Position numbers and translations under genes: made by a program
Part shown: one piece after another, positions 45,008 to 55,404 of the stretch
Layout: each line of letters starts with the position of its first letter
Position numbering within the stretch: position 1 is the first letter of the stretch
NCBI RefSeq assembly: GCF_003999375.1
Contig: NZ_RJLC01000010.1
Location: 62,001 to 126,000 of the forward strand
Source: Pseudidiomarina mangrovi
GTDB taxonomy: Bacteria; Pseudomonadota; Gammaproteobacteria; Enterobacterales; Alteromonadaceae
DNA length: 64,000 bases
Direction: 5' to 3'
The notes under the pieces: generated by a model
Database searches by the model: none
What the model saw: only the letters and a program-made list of their open reading frames with translations
What the model was told of the DNA's origin: nothing

Positions 45008-45597
45008 CTGAACAGACCTCAGCATCATGGCGCTGGGCGGTGTTAGCCTTGCCGCTGCTGGCATTTTTGTTACTGGTTGGGTTTTTGCTGCGTGGATTAT
45101 TTTCTGACCCAACGGAATTAAGTTCGGCACTGGTGGGTAAGCCGGTGCCGACCTTCACCGTGCCGGATATCTACGATACCAGCGTGATACATAGCGAGCA
45201 GGCGCTGCGCGGACGGCCAATGTTGCTGAACGTGTGGGCGACCTGGTGTCCGACCTGTCGTGCTGAGCATGAATATTTGAATCAGTTGGCCGCACAGGGC
45301 GTTTATATTGTTGGCTTAAATTATAAAGACGACTCACGCAGTAAAGCGGTCGACTGGTTAAATACTTTGGGTGATCCGTACCAGCTTAATCTGTTTGACG
45401 AAAGTGGGCGGGTTGCCATTGAATTTGGTGTTTACGGCGCCCCTGAAACCTTTGTTATTGATGCCGCTGGCCGCATTCGATATCGCCATGTCGGTGATGT
45501 GAATGAGCGGGTTTGGCAGCAAGTCATTGGGCCTATGTATAGTGAGCTGATGGCCGACTATAACGGCACTAACATCAGCATGGAGCCGCAATCATGA
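45004..45597 (+). CDS. ccmG: Thiol:disulfide interchange protein CcmG (DsbE)
   Basis: A 197-residue membrane-anchored periplasmic thioredoxin. One N-terminal helix is followed by the domain with WATWCPTCRAEH (Cys82, Cys85) and the cis-proline region GAPETFVID. It keeps apocytochrome cysteines reduced. Overlaps of 4 bp join it to ccmF and ccmH. Confidence 0.98.
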   Translation: MTEQTSASWRWAVLALPLLAFLLLVGFLLRGLFSDPTELSSALVGKPVPTFTVPDIYDTSVIHSEQALRGRPMLLNVWATWCPTCRAEHEYLNQLAAQGVYIVGLNYKDDSRSKAVDWLNTLGDPYQLNLFDESGRVAIEFGVYGAPETFVIDAAGRIRYRHVGDVNERVWQQVIGPMYSELMADYNGTNISMEPQS

Positions 45598-46070
45598 GCC
45601 ATCTGTTACGACTGCTGGCGCTGCTGGTGCTGCTGGCCATGCTGCCAAGCACCTCGCACGGCGCCAATCTCGAAACCTATCAATTTAGTGATCCGGCCAA
45701 GGAAGCGTTGTTCCGCGAGCTGATTGGCGAGCTGCGCTGTCCGAAGTGCCAAAATCAAGCTATTGCCGATTCTGATGCGCCGCTGGCCAAAGATTTGCGC
45801 GATCAAACCTACACCATGGTGCAAGAAGGCGCCACTAAGCAACAGGTCATTGATTACATGGTGGCGCGTTATGGTGACTTCGCGCACTATCAGCCTCCGG
45901 TAACGGCAGCCACCTTGATATTGTGGCTTGGGCCATTGGCGCTGCTGATTATTGGCGCCTTAGTGATTAGCGTGATAGCGCGCCAACGTCGCGATAGTAG
46001 CGAATTAACCGCCGAGGAAGCTGCTGCTTTAGCGCAGTTGCGGCAATCCTCGCCAGCACAGGATCAATAA
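45594..46070 (+). CDS. ccmH: Cytochrome c-type biogenesis protein CcmH
   Basis: A 158-residue protein with a signal peptide, the LRCPKCQNQ redox motif (Cys49, Cys52) and a C-terminal membrane helix. It is short, without the TPR domain fused in E. coli CcmH; that part is the separate ccmI gene downstream. It reduces apocytochrome disulfides together with CcmG. Confidence 0.97.
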   Translation: MSHLLRLLALLVLLAMLPSTSHGANLETYQFSDPAKEALFRELIGELRCPKCQNQAIADSDAPLAKDLRDQTYTMVQEGATKQQVIDYMVARYGDFAHYQPPVTAATLILWLGPLALLIIGALVISVIARQRRDSSELTAEEAAALAQLRQSSPAQDQ

Positions 46071-46073
46071 ATC

Positions 46074-47321
46074 ATGAGTAGTTGGCTATTGTGGATGATG
46101 TTAGTCGCGGCGGTGCTCAGTGCTGGCGTTATGCTGCTGATTAGTGGGCGGCGGCAACAGGAACAGCAGCGTACGCGGTTGGATGTGAATCGTGAGCTGT
46201 ACGAGCAACGTGTCGCTGAACTTGAGCAGGAAGTTCGTGACGGCTATTTAACCGAACAAGCGGCGCAACGCAGCCGTAATGAACTTGACCGTCGTTTCGT
46301 CAGTGAGAACTCGGCGCTTGAGCAGGTCAACGACCAGCGTGTCGGCGGTGGTTTGTGGTTGACGGCAGTGCTGGTGATGGTATTAGGTGCCATTGGCTAC
46401 GGCCTGTTCGGCAGTTATGGCCTGCAGCAGCAAGCTATTCAAGCCAGTCAGCAACTGCCGCAATTAGGGCCAAAGGTGTTACCACAGATCATGGGTATTG
46501 GAGCCAGTGCTGAGGTTGACCTTGACCCTGCCGATATTGATCAAGTGGCCTTAGGCTTACGCTTAAAGCTGATGCGCGAGCCTGACGATGCGGTGGCCTG
46601 GATGGTGTATGCGGAGTTGATGACCCGTTTTGGCCAGTATGAGCAAGCCATTGAGGCCTATGAAAAATCCTATCGCTTAGATAACAGCCGCTTAAGCACG
46701 CTAGGCAGCTATGCTCGGCTGCTGGTGACACTGGGCGAAGACGAGCAAATTAGTCGTGCTGCCCGCATTTTGCGCCGTATGCTTGAGCTTGATCCGGCCA
46801 ATTTAGAAGGCTTGTCATTGCTGGGTGTGGTGGCTTTTCAGCGTGGCGATTGGCAACAAGCGGTGTTCGCTTGGAATCTCTTGTTACAACAATTGACTGA
46901 CGATGATCCGCGTCGAGCTGCTATTATTACCGCCATTGCTGATGCCGAGCAGCAACAGCGCTTGGCTGAACAGGGTATCGCTGTTACGGTGACTATTACC
47001 GCTGCAGCGGCCGCACAAATTCCCGCGAATGCGAGCTTGTTTGTGTATATCCGCGCACCGAGTGGTACGGCTATGCCGGCGGCGGTGATCCGTCAGGCAG
47101 TGACCGAGTTTCCACTGACCATCCGCTTAAGCAATGCCAATGCCATGCTCGACGACTATAATTTAGCGTCACTTGATCAATGGCAAGTGATGGCCCGTAT
47201 ATCAAGTGATGAACAAATTGAAGCCGGCCCCGGCGACCTCAATGCCACGCCGCAAGTGGTGGCAGCAGGTACAGAAGCGGTGGAACTGGTGATTGATGTG
47301 AGTGCCCAAGGCACCGATTAA
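46074..47321 (+). CDS. ccmI: Cytochrome c biogenesis TPR protein CcmI
   Basis: A 415-residue protein with two N-terminal membrane helices (about 2-22 and 95-112) around a cytoplasmic coiled coil (LYEQRVAELEQEVRDGYLTEQ). Periplasmic TPR repeats (about 160-290) and a C-terminal beta domain follow. It chaperones apocytochromes to the CcmF/H ligase. It closes the ccm operon, with mlaA 11 bp further on. Confidence 0.95.
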   Translation: MSSWLLWMMLVAAVLSAGVMLLISGRRQQEQQRTRLDVNRELYEQRVAELEQEVRDGYLTEQAAQRSRNELDRRFVSENSALEQVNDQRVGGGLWLTAVLVMVLGAIGYGLFGSYGLQQQAIQASQQLPQLGPKVLPQIMGIGASAEVDLDPADIDQVALGLRLKLMREPDDAVAWMVYAELMTRFGQYEQAIEAYEKSYRLDNSRLSTLGSYARLLVTLGEDEQISRAARILRRMLELDPANLEGLSLLGVVAFQRGDWQQAVFAWNLLLQQLTDDDPRRAAIITAIADAEQQQRLAEQGIAVTVTITAAAAAQIPANASLFVYIRAPSGTAMPAAVIRQAVTEFPLTIRLSNANAMLDDYNLASLDQWQVMARISSDEQIEAGPGDLNATPQVVAAGTEAVELVIDVSAQGTD

Positions 47322-47332
47322 AGGAGTGATAG

Positions 47333-48073
47333 GTGATAAAACGTTTTTTGCTGCTGGCGCTGTTGGCGCTTAGCGTCAGTGCCTGCAGCAGCAGCCCCAA
47401 TGACCCGTATGCTGATCCGCGTGATCCCATCGAGACGCTAAACCGCGATATCTGGGATTTCAACCAAGAGCTCGATGAAGCGATTCTATGGCCGGCAGCA
47501 CAAGCCTACGGCAAGATCCCTGAGCCAGGGCGCCGCGGTTTGCGTAATGTGGTGGACAACTTAGGTGAACCTTCCTACCTAGTTAACAACGTATTGCAGG
47601 GTAAGTTCGTTGATGCCGGCTCAAGTTTCTGGCGTTTTACCATTAATAGTACCGTTGGTTTGTTGGGTATCTTCGATGTCGCCAGTGAAATTGGCATTGA
47701 TCCTAAACCAGAGAGTTTCGGCGAAACTCTAGCCAGCTGGGGTGTTGCTGATGGTCCTTATGTGATGCTGCCGGGCATAGGCCCAACCGTGGTCATCGAC
47801 CGTAGCGGTGATATCGTTGACGGTACCTATTTCCCCATTGATAACCTTGATGGTGGGGTATCCTTTGCCCGTCTAGTGGTGAAAGCACTGGACACGCGTT
47901 TGCGCTTGCAAGAACAACAAGCATTGATGCAGAACTCACTCGATTCCTATAGTTTTGTCCGTGAAGCTTACTTCCAGAACTGGCGCAATAAGGTCTATGA
48001 CGGCAATCCGCCGCCTGAGCCAGAAACTGAAGAGGACGAGCTGGACGAGGATTTTTACGACCAGTTTGACTGA
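47333..48073 (+). CDS. mlaA: Outer-membrane lipid asymmetry lipoprotein MlaA (VacJ)
   Basis: A 246-residue lipoprotein with lipobox VSAC (Cys18), DPIETLNRDIWDFNQELDEAI, and the family-wide GLGNVVDN-like and RFTINSTVGLLGIFDVASEIG segments. MlaA removes mislocalised phospholipids from the outer leaflet of the outer membrane. The start is GTG with AAGGAG 7-12 bases upstream. The acidic C-terminal tail (ETEEDELDEDFYDQFD) is a local feature. The rest of the mla system is not in the window. Confidence 0.97.
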   Translation: MIKRFLLLALLALSVSACSSSPNDPYADPRDPIETLNRDIWDFNQELDEAILWPAAQAYGKIPEPGRRGLRNVVDNLGEPSYLVNNVLQGKFVDAGSSFWRFTINSTVGLLGIFDVASEIGIDPKPESFGETLASWGVADGPYVMLPGIGPTVVIDRSGDIVDGTYFPIDNLDGGVSFARLVVKALDTRLRLQEQQALMQNSLDSYSFVREAYFQNWRNKVYDGNPPPEPETEEDELDEDFYDQFD

Positions 48074-48104
48074 TTTGTCGCATTAATTACCGCATGCACC
48101 ACCG

Positions 48105-48131
48105 ATGAACCTTGCACCATGCAAGGTTCAT
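48105..48131. repeat. 12-bp perfect inverted repeat between mlaA and the peptide transporter
   Basis: ATGAACCTTGCA, loop CCA, then the exact reverse complement. It lies about 32 bp past mlaA with no T run after it. As RNA it is a strong hairpin and may protect the 3' end of the ccm-mlaA mRNA or act with Rho. As DNA it could be an operator for the transporter gene. Confidence 0.7.
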
Positions 48132-48199
48132 GCGTTATAAAAGCCCGTCTGCGCTCAGCAATTCTGTGCTGATAACAACAATAACCAAGAGGACATCGT

Positions 48200-49693
48200 A
48201 TGAGCCAGGGGCCATCGAAAGGAACTTTGTGGGGCCATCCACAAGGTCTATATGTGCTGTTTACCACGGAAATGTGGGAACGCTTCTCGTATTACGGCAT
48301 GCGCGCACTGTTAGTTCTGACATTAGTTGCTGCCACTGAATCACTCAATCCAGGCTTTGGTATGAGCCAAGGTGATGCACTGAAACTATACGGTTACTAC
48401 ACCGGGTTAGTGTATTTCACGCCGCTGCTAGGCGGTTGGTTAGCGGATAACTATCTGGGCCAACGTAAATCTATTTTGATTGGTGGTATTTTGATGGCAG
48501 CGGGGCAATTCACCCTGTTTGCTGCCACCCCACACTCCATTGACCTGTTTTATGTGGGGTTAGGCTTAATTATTGCCGGTAATGGTTTATTTAAGCCGAA
48601 CATCTCCACCATTGTTGGCGATTTGTACCCGCAAGGCGATGCCCGTCGTGACAGTGCCTTCTCAATTTTTTATATGGGTATCAACTTAGGTGCATTCTTA
48701 GCGCCATTCGTAACCTCCACTTTAGGTGAAAGTGCTGACTACGGTTGGCGTTGGGGTTACTTTGCCGCCGGTGTTGGTATGACCTTAGCCGTGGTGACTC
48801 AGCTGATGCTGTTCCAACGCTTTTTGGGCGATATCGGCAAAGTGCCCGGCGCGCAACAAGACAAACTCAATGCCGGTGGGGTGAAAAAGCCACTGACTAA
48901 GGTTGAGTTTGATCGCTTGCGGGTGATCATGTTCTTGTTTGTGTTTGTGACGGTGTTCTGGTTGGCTTTTGAGCAAGCTGGTGGCCTGATGAACATTTAT
49001 GCGCAAGATTACACCGACCGTATGCTGGGCGATACCGAGATCAAAGCCGGTTACTTCCAATCATTGAACCCGCTATTTATTTTGCTGTTCGCGCCGGTGT
49101 TCTCGGTATTGTGGGTGGCTTTGCATAAGCGCGATAAGAGCCCTGACGCACCGATTAAAATCTTTGCTGGTTTGGTACTGACAGCGATTGGTTTCATGTT
49201 CCTGATTTTTGGTCTGTACGAAATTCAGTTATATGGCAAAGCCAACATGATGTGGTTGGTGCTGGCTTACTTGTTCCATACCTTGGGCGAACTCTGTATT
49301 TCACCGGTCGGCTTGTCGCTGATGACCAAACTCGCACCGCTGCGCTTAGCCTCTTTGGTGATGGGTATTTGGTTCTTGATGCCGGCCATTGCTAGCTTCT
49401 TGGCGGGTTTAGTCGGCGCCTTCAGTGAAAATGCTGCGGGCTATACCTTCTCGCACCAAGTGGCGGCAGCCATTGGTTTAGCGCCAGAATACTCAGGCTT
49501 ACTGATGGTATTCGGTGGTGTAGGTGTCGGCTTGTTACTGTTCGCCGTGGTACTGTGGTTGATTTCAGGCATGTTAGTGCGCTGGATGCATGGTGCTGAA
49601 CGCATGCAACCGACTTCGGTTGAGCAGGGTATTGATCAGGAACTCGGAAGCATTGCTGAGCATGAAGGTTTAGGCGAGCAAGCGAAGAAATAA
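48200..49693 (+). CDS. POT family proton-dependent oligopeptide transporter
   Basis: A 497-residue MFS inner-membrane transporter with about 14 helices. POT signatures are the ExxERFxYYG form [15 protein letters not shown] at residues 28-42, and [13 protein letters not shown]. It imports di- and tripeptides with protons, like DtpA/DtpB. Together with the secreted S8 and S9 peptidases it points to peptide feeding. It ends 28 bp before galU. Confidence 0.95.
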   Translation: MSQGPSKGTLWGHPQGLYVLFTTEMWERFSYYGMRALLVLTLVAATESLNPGFGMSQGDALKLYGYYTGLVYFTPLLGGWLADNYLGQRKSILIGGILMAAGQFTLFAATPHSIDLFYVGLGLIIAGNGLFKPNISTIVGDLYPQGDARRDSAFSIFYMGINLGAFLAPFVTSTLGESADYGWRWGYFAAGVGMTLAVVTQLMLFQRFLGDIGKVPGAQQDKLNAGGVKKPLTKVEFDRLRVIMFLFVFVTVFWLAFEQAGGLMNIYAQDYTDRMLGDTEIKAGYFQSLNPLFILLFAPVFSVLWVALHKRDKSPDAPIKIFAGLVLTAIGFMFLIFGLYEIQLYGKANMMWLVLAYLFHTLGELCISPVGLSLMTKLAPLRLASLVMGIWFLMPAIASFLAGLVGAFSENAAGYTFSHQVAAAIGLAPEYSGLLMVFGGVGVGLLLFAVVLWLISGMLVRWMHGAERMQPTSVEQGIDQELGSIAEHEGLGEQAKK

Positions 49694-49721
49694 CCAGGAT
49701 TGGTTTACTAAGGAACGTAGC

Positions 49722-50609
49722 ATGGTTAAGAAAGTTGTCATTCCTGTTGCTGGTTTAGGCACGCGGATGCTACCGGCCACCAAGGCAATAGCCAAAGAGC
49801 TGTTGCCGCTGGTGGACCGGCCGTTAATTCAGTTTGTGGTTGAAGAATGTGCCGCGGCTGGGTTAACCGAGATCATTTTTGTGACGCATTCGAGTAAAGG
49901 CGCTATTGAAAATCATTTTGATAGCCACTTTGAACTTGAAACCAGTATGGAATTACGCGGTAAAGATGCATTGGTGGCTGAGCTGCGTAGGTTGTTACCC
50001 AAAGGTGTGAGCATTGCTGCGGTGCGTCAATCGCAAGCCAAAGGTTTGGGGCATGCGGTTCGATGCGCGCGTGCGGTAGTCGGTAATGAACCCTTTGCAG
50101 TGGTGTTACCGGATGTTCTGATTGACGCCAGTAGCTGCGATCTGAGCCGTGATAATTTGGCTGAGATGGTCACTAATTTTAGCGCAAGTGGCCACGCTCA
50201 AGTCATGTTAGAGCAGGTTCCTCGGGAGTTGACCAATCAATACGGTATTGCCGATTTGGCTGGTGCTCAGTTACAGCCAGGTCAGCAAGCGCCAATTAAG
50301 CGCTTGGTGGAAAAGCCGGCTACGGCCGATGCTCCCTCTGATTTAGCGGTGGTGGGGCGTTATGTGTTCCCGGCGGCACTGTGGCCACTGCTGGAGCAAA
50401 CCCCAGTGGGCGCCGGCGGTGAAATTCAGCTTACCGATGCCATGGCGATGCTGCTTGAGCAACAGCCGGTGCAGGCGTATTACATGAAAGGGCGCAGTAA
50501 TGACTGCGGCAACAAGCTCGGTTATGCCCAAGCCTTTGTCGAGCAGGCGCTACGGCACCCCACCATTGGTGCCGATATGCGTGAATTCCTCGCCAATCTT
50601 AAGCTGTAG
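49722..50609 (+). CDS. galU: UTP--glucose-1-phosphate uridylyltransferase
   Basis: A 295-residue nucleotidyltransferase making UDP-glucose for polysaccharides and LPS. The N-terminal [21 protein letters not shown] is diagnostic, followed by [10 protein letters not shown] and VLPDVLID with the metal-binding Asp, and VEKP near residue 196. The last 11 bp overlap the end of the convergent cmoB gene. Confidence 0.96.
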   Translation: MVKKVVIPVAGLGTRMLPATKAIAKELLPLVDRPLIQFVVEECAAAGLTEIIFVTHSSKGAIENHFDSHFELETSMELRGKDALVAELRRLLPKGVSIAAVRQSQAKGLGHAVRCARAVVGNEPFAVVLPDVLIDASSCDLSRDNLAEMVTNFSASGHAQVMLEQVPRELTNQYGIADLAGAQLQPGQQAPIKRLVEKPATADAPSDLAVVGRYVFPAALWPLLEQTPVGAGGEIQLTDAMAMLLEQQPVQAYYMKGRSNDCGNKLGYAQAFVEQALRHPTIGADMREFLANLKL

Positions 50610-51570
50610 CAATGATGACTGCCCGGCGCGGTGCCGGGTAGCCTTCAATGGTTTTGCGGTGATCGTTGGGGTCAAGAAAGTCAGCCAGCGATTGCCCTTC
50701 CATCCACGCCGTGCGGCGTTGTTCGTCGACGCTAGTCAGCGATTCATCCACCACCTGAGCATTTTTGAAGCGGCAGCGCTGTAACCAGTGCAGCAAGGCT
50801 TCGGTGCTTGGAATAAACCACACATTGCGCATTTTGCCGTAGGTCTGCCCCGGCACTAAGACGGTCTGTTGGTCACCCTCAACCACCAAGGTTTCCAGCA
50901 CCAAGCGACCGCCAGGCTTTAATAACCCATGCAGTTGCTGCAAGAAATCAATCGGCGAGCGGCGGTGATACAACACGCCCATGCTGAACACGGTATCCAG
51001 CCGCGCTAGTGGTGGTAGGTCGTCGATGCCGAGCGGGAATAGGTGCACACGCGCAGCAAGCTCAGACGGCATAAAATGCCGTACGGCTAAAAACTGGGCG
51101 ACAAATAATTGCCCGGGATCAATGCCCCACACCTGTTCAGCACCGGCTTCGAGCATGCGCCAGAGGTGATAGCCACTGCCGCAACCGACATCCATCACTT
51201 GCTGGCCGCTTAAATCACCGACATGCGGCGCCACCCGTTGCCATTTAAAATCAGAGCGCCATTCAGTATCAATCGTCACCCCATGCAGGTGGAATGGCCC
51301 TTTACGCCATGGCATGAGCTGCTGCAACAGGCCTGCAATGCGTTGCTGCTCGCCATGACTGACCTGCGGATTGGTGACGCTAACCGTATCGGCAAGACTG
51401 ACTTGGCTGGGCTCAAGCTGCGGTAGTTGGCGTACGCTGCTATACCATTGCGCCCATTCACCGTGCAGTTGCTTGGTTTGCCAATGGCTTAACTGGGCTG
51501 GCAATACCTCCAGCCAATGACTCAAAGGCGATTGCGCAACGCTAACGAGGTCTTGTTTGAACAGATCCAT
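50599..51570 (-). CDS. cmoB: tRNA U34 carboxymethyltransferase
   Basis: A 323-residue SAM-type fold enzyme that uses carboxy-SAM to make cmo5U34 in tRNA. Features are [34 protein letters not shown], and [16 protein letters not shown]. The ATG at 51570 (MDLFKQD) is preferred over 51624 because it lies 2 bp after the cmoA stop and matches the family length. It is co-transcribed with cmoA. Confidence 0.96.
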   Translation of the reverse strand: MDLFKQDLVSVAQSPLSHWLEVLPAQLSHWQTKQLHGEWAQWYSSVRQLPQLEPSQVSLADTVSVTNPQVSHGEQQRIAGLLQQLMPWRKGPFHLHGVTIDTEWRSDFKWQRVAPHVGDLSGQQVMDVGCGSGYHLWRMLEAGAEQVWGIDPGQLFVAQFLAVRHFMPSELAARVHLFPLGIDDLPPLARLDTVFSMGVLYHRRSPIDFLQQLHGLLKPGGRLVLETLVVEGDQQTVLVPGQTYGKMRNVWFIPSTEALLHWLQRCRFKNAQVVDESLTSVDEQRRTAWMEGQSLADFLDPNDHRKTIEGYPAPRRAVIIATA

Positions 51571-51572
51571 GC

Positions 51573-52316
51573 TTAGTCCTGTTTGATAGCAATCAGTGAA
51601 GCAAAGTTGTAGCACTGAAACCACACCTGCGGTAGGGCAAAGCCAATGGCTTGTAAGCGCTGCTGATGGGTGCTTAAGGTATCAATACGCATGACGTTTT
51701 CAATGGCCGCGCGCTTTTGCGCAATTTCTAGTTCGCTATAGCCGTTGGCGCGTTTGAATTCGTGGTGCAAGTCGACCAGTAACGCATCCATGTCGGCTTG
51801 TTCGGCACGAAATTTTTCCGACAGGATCAGTGCACCACCGGGTTTTAGCCCAGCATAAATGCGCTCTAATAACCGGTTACGTTGCTCTGGTGGTACAAAT
51901 TGCAGGGTGAAGTTCATCACCACTAAGGTCGCGTTGCTGATCTCGCTATCACGAATATCTTCACAGCGTACCTGCACCGGAATGTCGCTGCGATAGCCAT
52001 CGAGATGCAGTTGGCAGCGTTCCACCATGGCCGCAGAATTATCAATGGCGATGATTTCCACCCCTGCGCGGCCCTGCAGTTGTTGGCGCATACTTAAGCT
52101 GGCGGCGCCAAGGGAACAGCCTAAATCGTAAACGCGGCCATGCTCTGGCACTAACCGCTGCGCCCACTGGCCAATACCGCGCAAAATGCTTTGATAGCCC
52201 GGTACTGAGCGGTTGATCATGTCGGGGAATACTTCCACCACCTTGGCGTCAAAAACGAAGTCACCGACTTGACTAAGCGGTTCGGCAAATAGCGCATCAC
52301 GTTTGCTGCTGGACAC
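51573..52316 (-). CDS. cmoA: Carboxy-SAM synthase
   Basis: A 247-residue enzyme that converts SAM and prephenate to carboxy-SAM for CmoB. Conserved are FVFDAKVVEVFPDMINRSVPGYQ, YDLGCSLGAASLSM, and MNFTLQFVPPEQRN. I choose the GTG at 52316 because AAGGAG lies 9 bases before it and the product then aligns with the usual N-terminus; an ATG at 52415 would add 33 residues that do not look like the family. Confidence 0.93.
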   Translation of the reverse strand: MSSSKRDALFAEPLSQVGDFVFDAKVVEVFPDMINRSVPGYQSILRGIGQWAQRLVPEHGRVYDLGCSLGAASLSMRQQLQGRAGVEIIAIDNSAAMVERCQLHLDGYRSDIPVQVRCEDIRDSEISNATLVVMNFTLQFVPPEQRNRLLERIYAGLKPGGALILSEKFRAEQADMDALLVDLHHEFKRANGYSELEIAQKRAAIENVMRIDTLSTHQQRLQAIGFALPQVWFQCYNFASLIAIKQD

Positions 52317-52408
52317 CGGCGCTGACTCCTTGTTGTAGGCTAACTGAATAAGATGGCTGATTTTAGCAAAAAGCCTGCAAGCAGGCGAGTAACAGTGCCG
52401 AACAAATG

Positions 52409-52436
52409 CTGACAAATAGCGCTAGTCCGTTATAAT
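52409..52436 (+). promoter_or_regulatory. aspS promoter
   Basis: CTGACA (52409-52414) and a perfect TATAAT (52431-52436) with a 16-bp spacer, 43 bp before the aspS ATG. It lies in the divergent gap between cmoA and aspS and probably drives aspS-ruvCAB. Confidence 0.75.
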
Positions 52437-52478
52437 GGAGCGCTTTATATCCTCGAATGTGTTGGTTAGGAAACTCCC

Positions 52479-54254
52479 ATGCGTAGCCATTATAGTGGAC
52501 AGCTTGAACGTAGTCTGGTTGGACAAACCATAACCCTGTGCGGTTGGGTGAACAAACGCCGTGATTTAGGCGGTTTGATTTTTATTGATGTGCGTGATCG
52601 CACCGGCTTAGTGCAAGTGGTGTTTGACCCTGATAACGCTGAGTTACTCGATACCGCCAATAAGCTGCGGCAAGAATTTTGTATTCAAGTCACCGGGGTG
52701 GTGCGGGCGCGTCCTGACAGCCAAGTGAATGCCACTATGGCTACTGGTGAGATAGAAGTGATGGCCACGGTATTAACCATCCTCAACCGCTCAGCGCCAA
52801 TGCCAATTGACTTCAATCAGCAGGTCAGCGAAGAAGCGCGCTTGCGTTTCCGCTATTTAGATTTGCGTCGCCCACAAATGAGCGCCAATTTACAGTTCCG
52901 CGCACGGGTGACCAGTGCGGTGCGGCGGTTTATGGATGACGCTGGCTTTCTCGATATTGAAACACCGATGTTGACCCGCGCTACACCCGAAGGTGCGCGC
53001 GACTATTTGGTGCCAAGCCGCACCCATAAAGGTAAATTTTTTGCATTACCGCAATCACCACAATTATTTAAGCAATTGCTGATGATGGCCGGCTTTGATC
53101 GCTACTATCAAATTGTGAAATGCTTCCGCGACGAAGATTTGCGCGCTGACCGCCAGCCTGAGTTTACCCAAATCGATATCGAAACCTCGTTCATGAGCGC
53201 CGAACAAGTGATGGCAGTGACTGAGAGCATGGTCGCCAAGTTATTCATGGAATTGCTACAGGTCGATTTAGGCGCATTCCCCGTAATGACTTGGCATGAA
53301 GCCATGCGCCGCTACGGTAGCGATAAGCCAGATTTGCGTAACCCGCTGGAGTTGGTCGATTTAGCGGACATCATGCAGGCGTTAGAATTCAAAGTGTTCG
53401 CTGGCCCAGCTAACGACCCGAAAGGTCGTGTAGCAGCGCTTAAAGTGCCGGGCAAAGCTGAATCAGTGACGCGCAAGATGATTGATGATTACACTGCTTT
53501 TGTGGCTATTTACGGTGCCAAAGGCTTAGCCTGGATGAAGGTTAATGACCTAAGTGCTGGTCGCGATGGTATTCAATCACCGGTGTTGAAGTTTATTCCT
53601 GATGCTGAGCTTGAGCAGATTTTACAGCGCCTTGATGCCGCCAATGGCGATATGATCTTCTTTGGTGCTGATAAAGCCAATGTGGTGGCCGAAGCTATGG
53701 GCGCCTTGCGCTTAAAAGTTGGCCATGACTTTGAGTTGGTGGCGGATCAATGGCGGCCACTGTGGGTGGTTGATTTTCCGATGTTCGAAGAACATGAAGG
53801 CGGCTTAGCGGCGATTCACCATCCGTTCACCTCACCGAAGAATATGACGCCAGCCGAGCTGAAAGCGAACCCAGTGGATGCTATTTCTAACGCCTACGAT
53901 ATGGTCTTAAACGGTGTTGAAGTAGGCGGTGGTTCGGTACGTATTTATGACAACGAAATGCAGCAGGTGGTGTTCAGCCTGCTCGGTATCAGCCCTGAAG
54001 AGCAGCAAGAGAAGTTTGGCTTCTTACTGGAAGCGCTAAAGTATGGTACACCACCGCATGCCGGTTTGGCCTTTGGCCTTGATCGCTTGGTGATGTTGAT
54101 GGTGGGCGCAAGCTCTATTCGTGAAGTGATTGCCTTCCCGAAAACCACCACGGCGGCCTGTGTGATGACCGATGCGCCAGGCTTTGCCAACAGCGCGGCG
54201 TTAGATGAGCTCGGTGTGGCAGTGAAGTTACCCAGTGAGAGTAGCAGCTCCTAA
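52479..54254 (+). CDS. aspS: Aspartate--tRNA ligase
   Basis: A 591-residue class II synthetase. N-terminal OB-fold anticodon domain ([28 protein letters not shown]), motif 1 and 2 region ([16 protein letters not shown]), the bacterial insertion domain, and motif 3 with GLDR ([13 protein letters not shown]). It charges tRNA-Asp. The stop overlaps the ruvC ATG by one base. Confidence 0.99.
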   Translation: MRSHYSGQLERSLVGQTITLCGWVNKRRDLGGLIFIDVRDRTGLVQVVFDPDNAELLDTANKLRQEFCIQVTGVVRARPDSQVNATMATGEIEVMATVLTILNRSAPMPIDFNQQVSEEARLRFRYLDLRRPQMSANLQFRARVTSAVRRFMDDAGFLDIETPMLTRATPEGARDYLVPSRTHKGKFFALPQSPQLFKQLLMMAGFDRYYQIVKCFRDEDLRADRQPEFTQIDIETSFMSAEQVMAVTESMVAKLFMELLQVDLGAFPVMTWHEAMRRYGSDKPDLRNPLELVDLADIMQALEFKVFAGPANDPKGRVAALKVPGKAESVTRKMIDDYTAFVAIYGAKGLAWMKVNDLSAGRDGIQSPVLKFIPDAELEQILQRLDAANGDMIFFGADKANVVAEAMGALRLKVGHDFELVADQWRPLWVVDFPMFEEHEGGLAAIHHPFTSPKNMTPAELKANPVDAISNAYDMVLNGVEVGGGSVRIYDNEMQQVVFSLLGISPEEQQEKFGFLLEALKYGTPPHAGLAFGLDRLVMLMVGASSIREVIAFPKTTTAACVMTDAPGFANSAALDELGVAVKLPSESSSS

Positions 54255-54775
54255 TGACCATTATTCTGGGTGTTGATCCAGGTTCGCGGCTCACCGGTTA
54301 TGGGGTGATTCGCCAACAGGGTAAGCAACTGACCTATTTAGGCAGCGGCTGTATCAATGCCCAAGGTAGTGTGAAAGCGCCGTTAAGCCTTGCTGATAAG
54401 TTGAAGCTGATTCATGATGGCATCAGTGAATTGATTGTGCAGTTTCAGCCCGATGAATTTGCGATAGAACAAGTATTTATGGCGCGAAACCCAGATTCAG
54501 CGCTGAAACTGGGGCAGGCACGTGGTGCCGCCATTGTGGCAGCGGCTTGCGCTGGGCTCCCGGTGGCTGAATACGCCGCGCGCTTGGTCAAACAAGCGGT
54601 GGTTGGTACCGGTGCGGCTGATAAAACACAGGTACAGCATATGGTCATGGCGATGCTCAAATTACCGCAACGGCCACAAGCCGATGCCGCCGATGCGCTG
54701 GCAGTAGCGCTGTGTCATGCCCATAGTCGTAATAGCTATTTAATCTCGGCCAGTAACCCAAGGGGGCGACGGTGA
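54254..54775 (+). CDS. ruvC: Crossover junction endodeoxyribonuclease RuvC
   Basis: A 173-residue Holliday junction resolvase with the RNase H-like acidic site: Asp8 (ILGVDPGSR), Glu in IEQVFMA, and the C-terminal pair [14 protein letters not shown]. It cuts junctions positioned by RuvAB. It overlaps both aspS and ruvA (GTGA). Confidence 0.98.
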   Translation: MTIILGVDPGSRLTGYGVIRQQGKQLTYLGSGCINAQGSVKAPLSLADKLKLIHDGISELIVQFQPDEFAIEQVFMARNPDSALKLGQARGAAIVAAACAGLPVAEYAARLVKQAVVGTGAADKTQVQHMVMAMLKLPQRPQADAADALAVALCHAHSRNSYLISASNPRGRR

Positions 54776-55404
54776 TCGGACAACTCAGTGGTACCTTAAT
54801 TGCAAAGCATCCACCCGAGATCATGATTGAGGTCAACGGGGTGGGCTACGAGCTGCAAATGCCTATGACCTGCTTGTATGAATTGCCAGACGTGGGGCAA
54901 GCGGTGCGGGTGATCACCCACTTTGTGGTGCGTGAAGACGCGCAATTACTCTATGGCTTCAATACCTTTGCTGAGCGCAGCTTGTTCCGTCAGCTGATTA
55001 AAGCCCAAGGGGTAGGGCCGAAGTTGGCACTCACGATCATGTCTGGCATGACCGCTCATCAATTCGTCCATGCGGTCACCCACGATGATGTGTCTAGCTT
55101 AGTTAAACTACCGGGTGTTGGTCGTAAAACCGCCGAGCGTTTAGTGGTGGAAATGCGTGACCGACTCAGCAACTGGGGCTCTATGACCCCAGCAAGTGAC
55201 GCCATGCCGATTGATTTTGGCGACCTACGGCCAACCTTGAGTGGCCCTGGCAGCGCCCGTGATGATGCCTTTAGCGCCTTGGTGGCCTTGGGCTATAAGC
55301 CAGCTCAAGCGGATAAATCGGTCGCTGCAGCGGTGAAAGCCTTAGGCGATGATGCCGCCAGCGAAGAGGTGATTCGTCAAGCGCTGCGGAGCTTAGCCGG
55401 ATGA
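54772..55404 (+). CDS. ruvA: Holliday junction branch migration protein RuvA
   Basis: A 210-residue junction-binding protein: N-terminal OB domain ([27 protein letters not shown]), two helix-hairpin-helix motifs ([25 protein letters not shown]), and domain III that contacts RuvB. The GTG start lies inside the ruvC stop, and the end overlaps ruvB (ATGA). Confidence 0.98.
   Translation: MIGQLSGTLIAKHPPEIMIEVNGVGYELQMPMTCLYELPDVGQAVRVITHFVVREDAQLLYGFNTFAERSLFRQLIKAQGVGPKLALTIMSGMTAHQFVHAVTHDDVSSLVKLPGVGRKTAERLVVEMRDRLSNWGSMTPASDAMPIDFGDLRPTLSGPGSARDDAFSALVALGYKPAQADKSVAAAVKALGDDAASEEVIRQALRSLAG

Noticed and set aside
52317-52415. N-terminal extension of cmoA to an ATG at 52415
   Set aside because: The added 33 residues do not resemble CmoA, and the GTG at 52316 has a good AAGGAG site.
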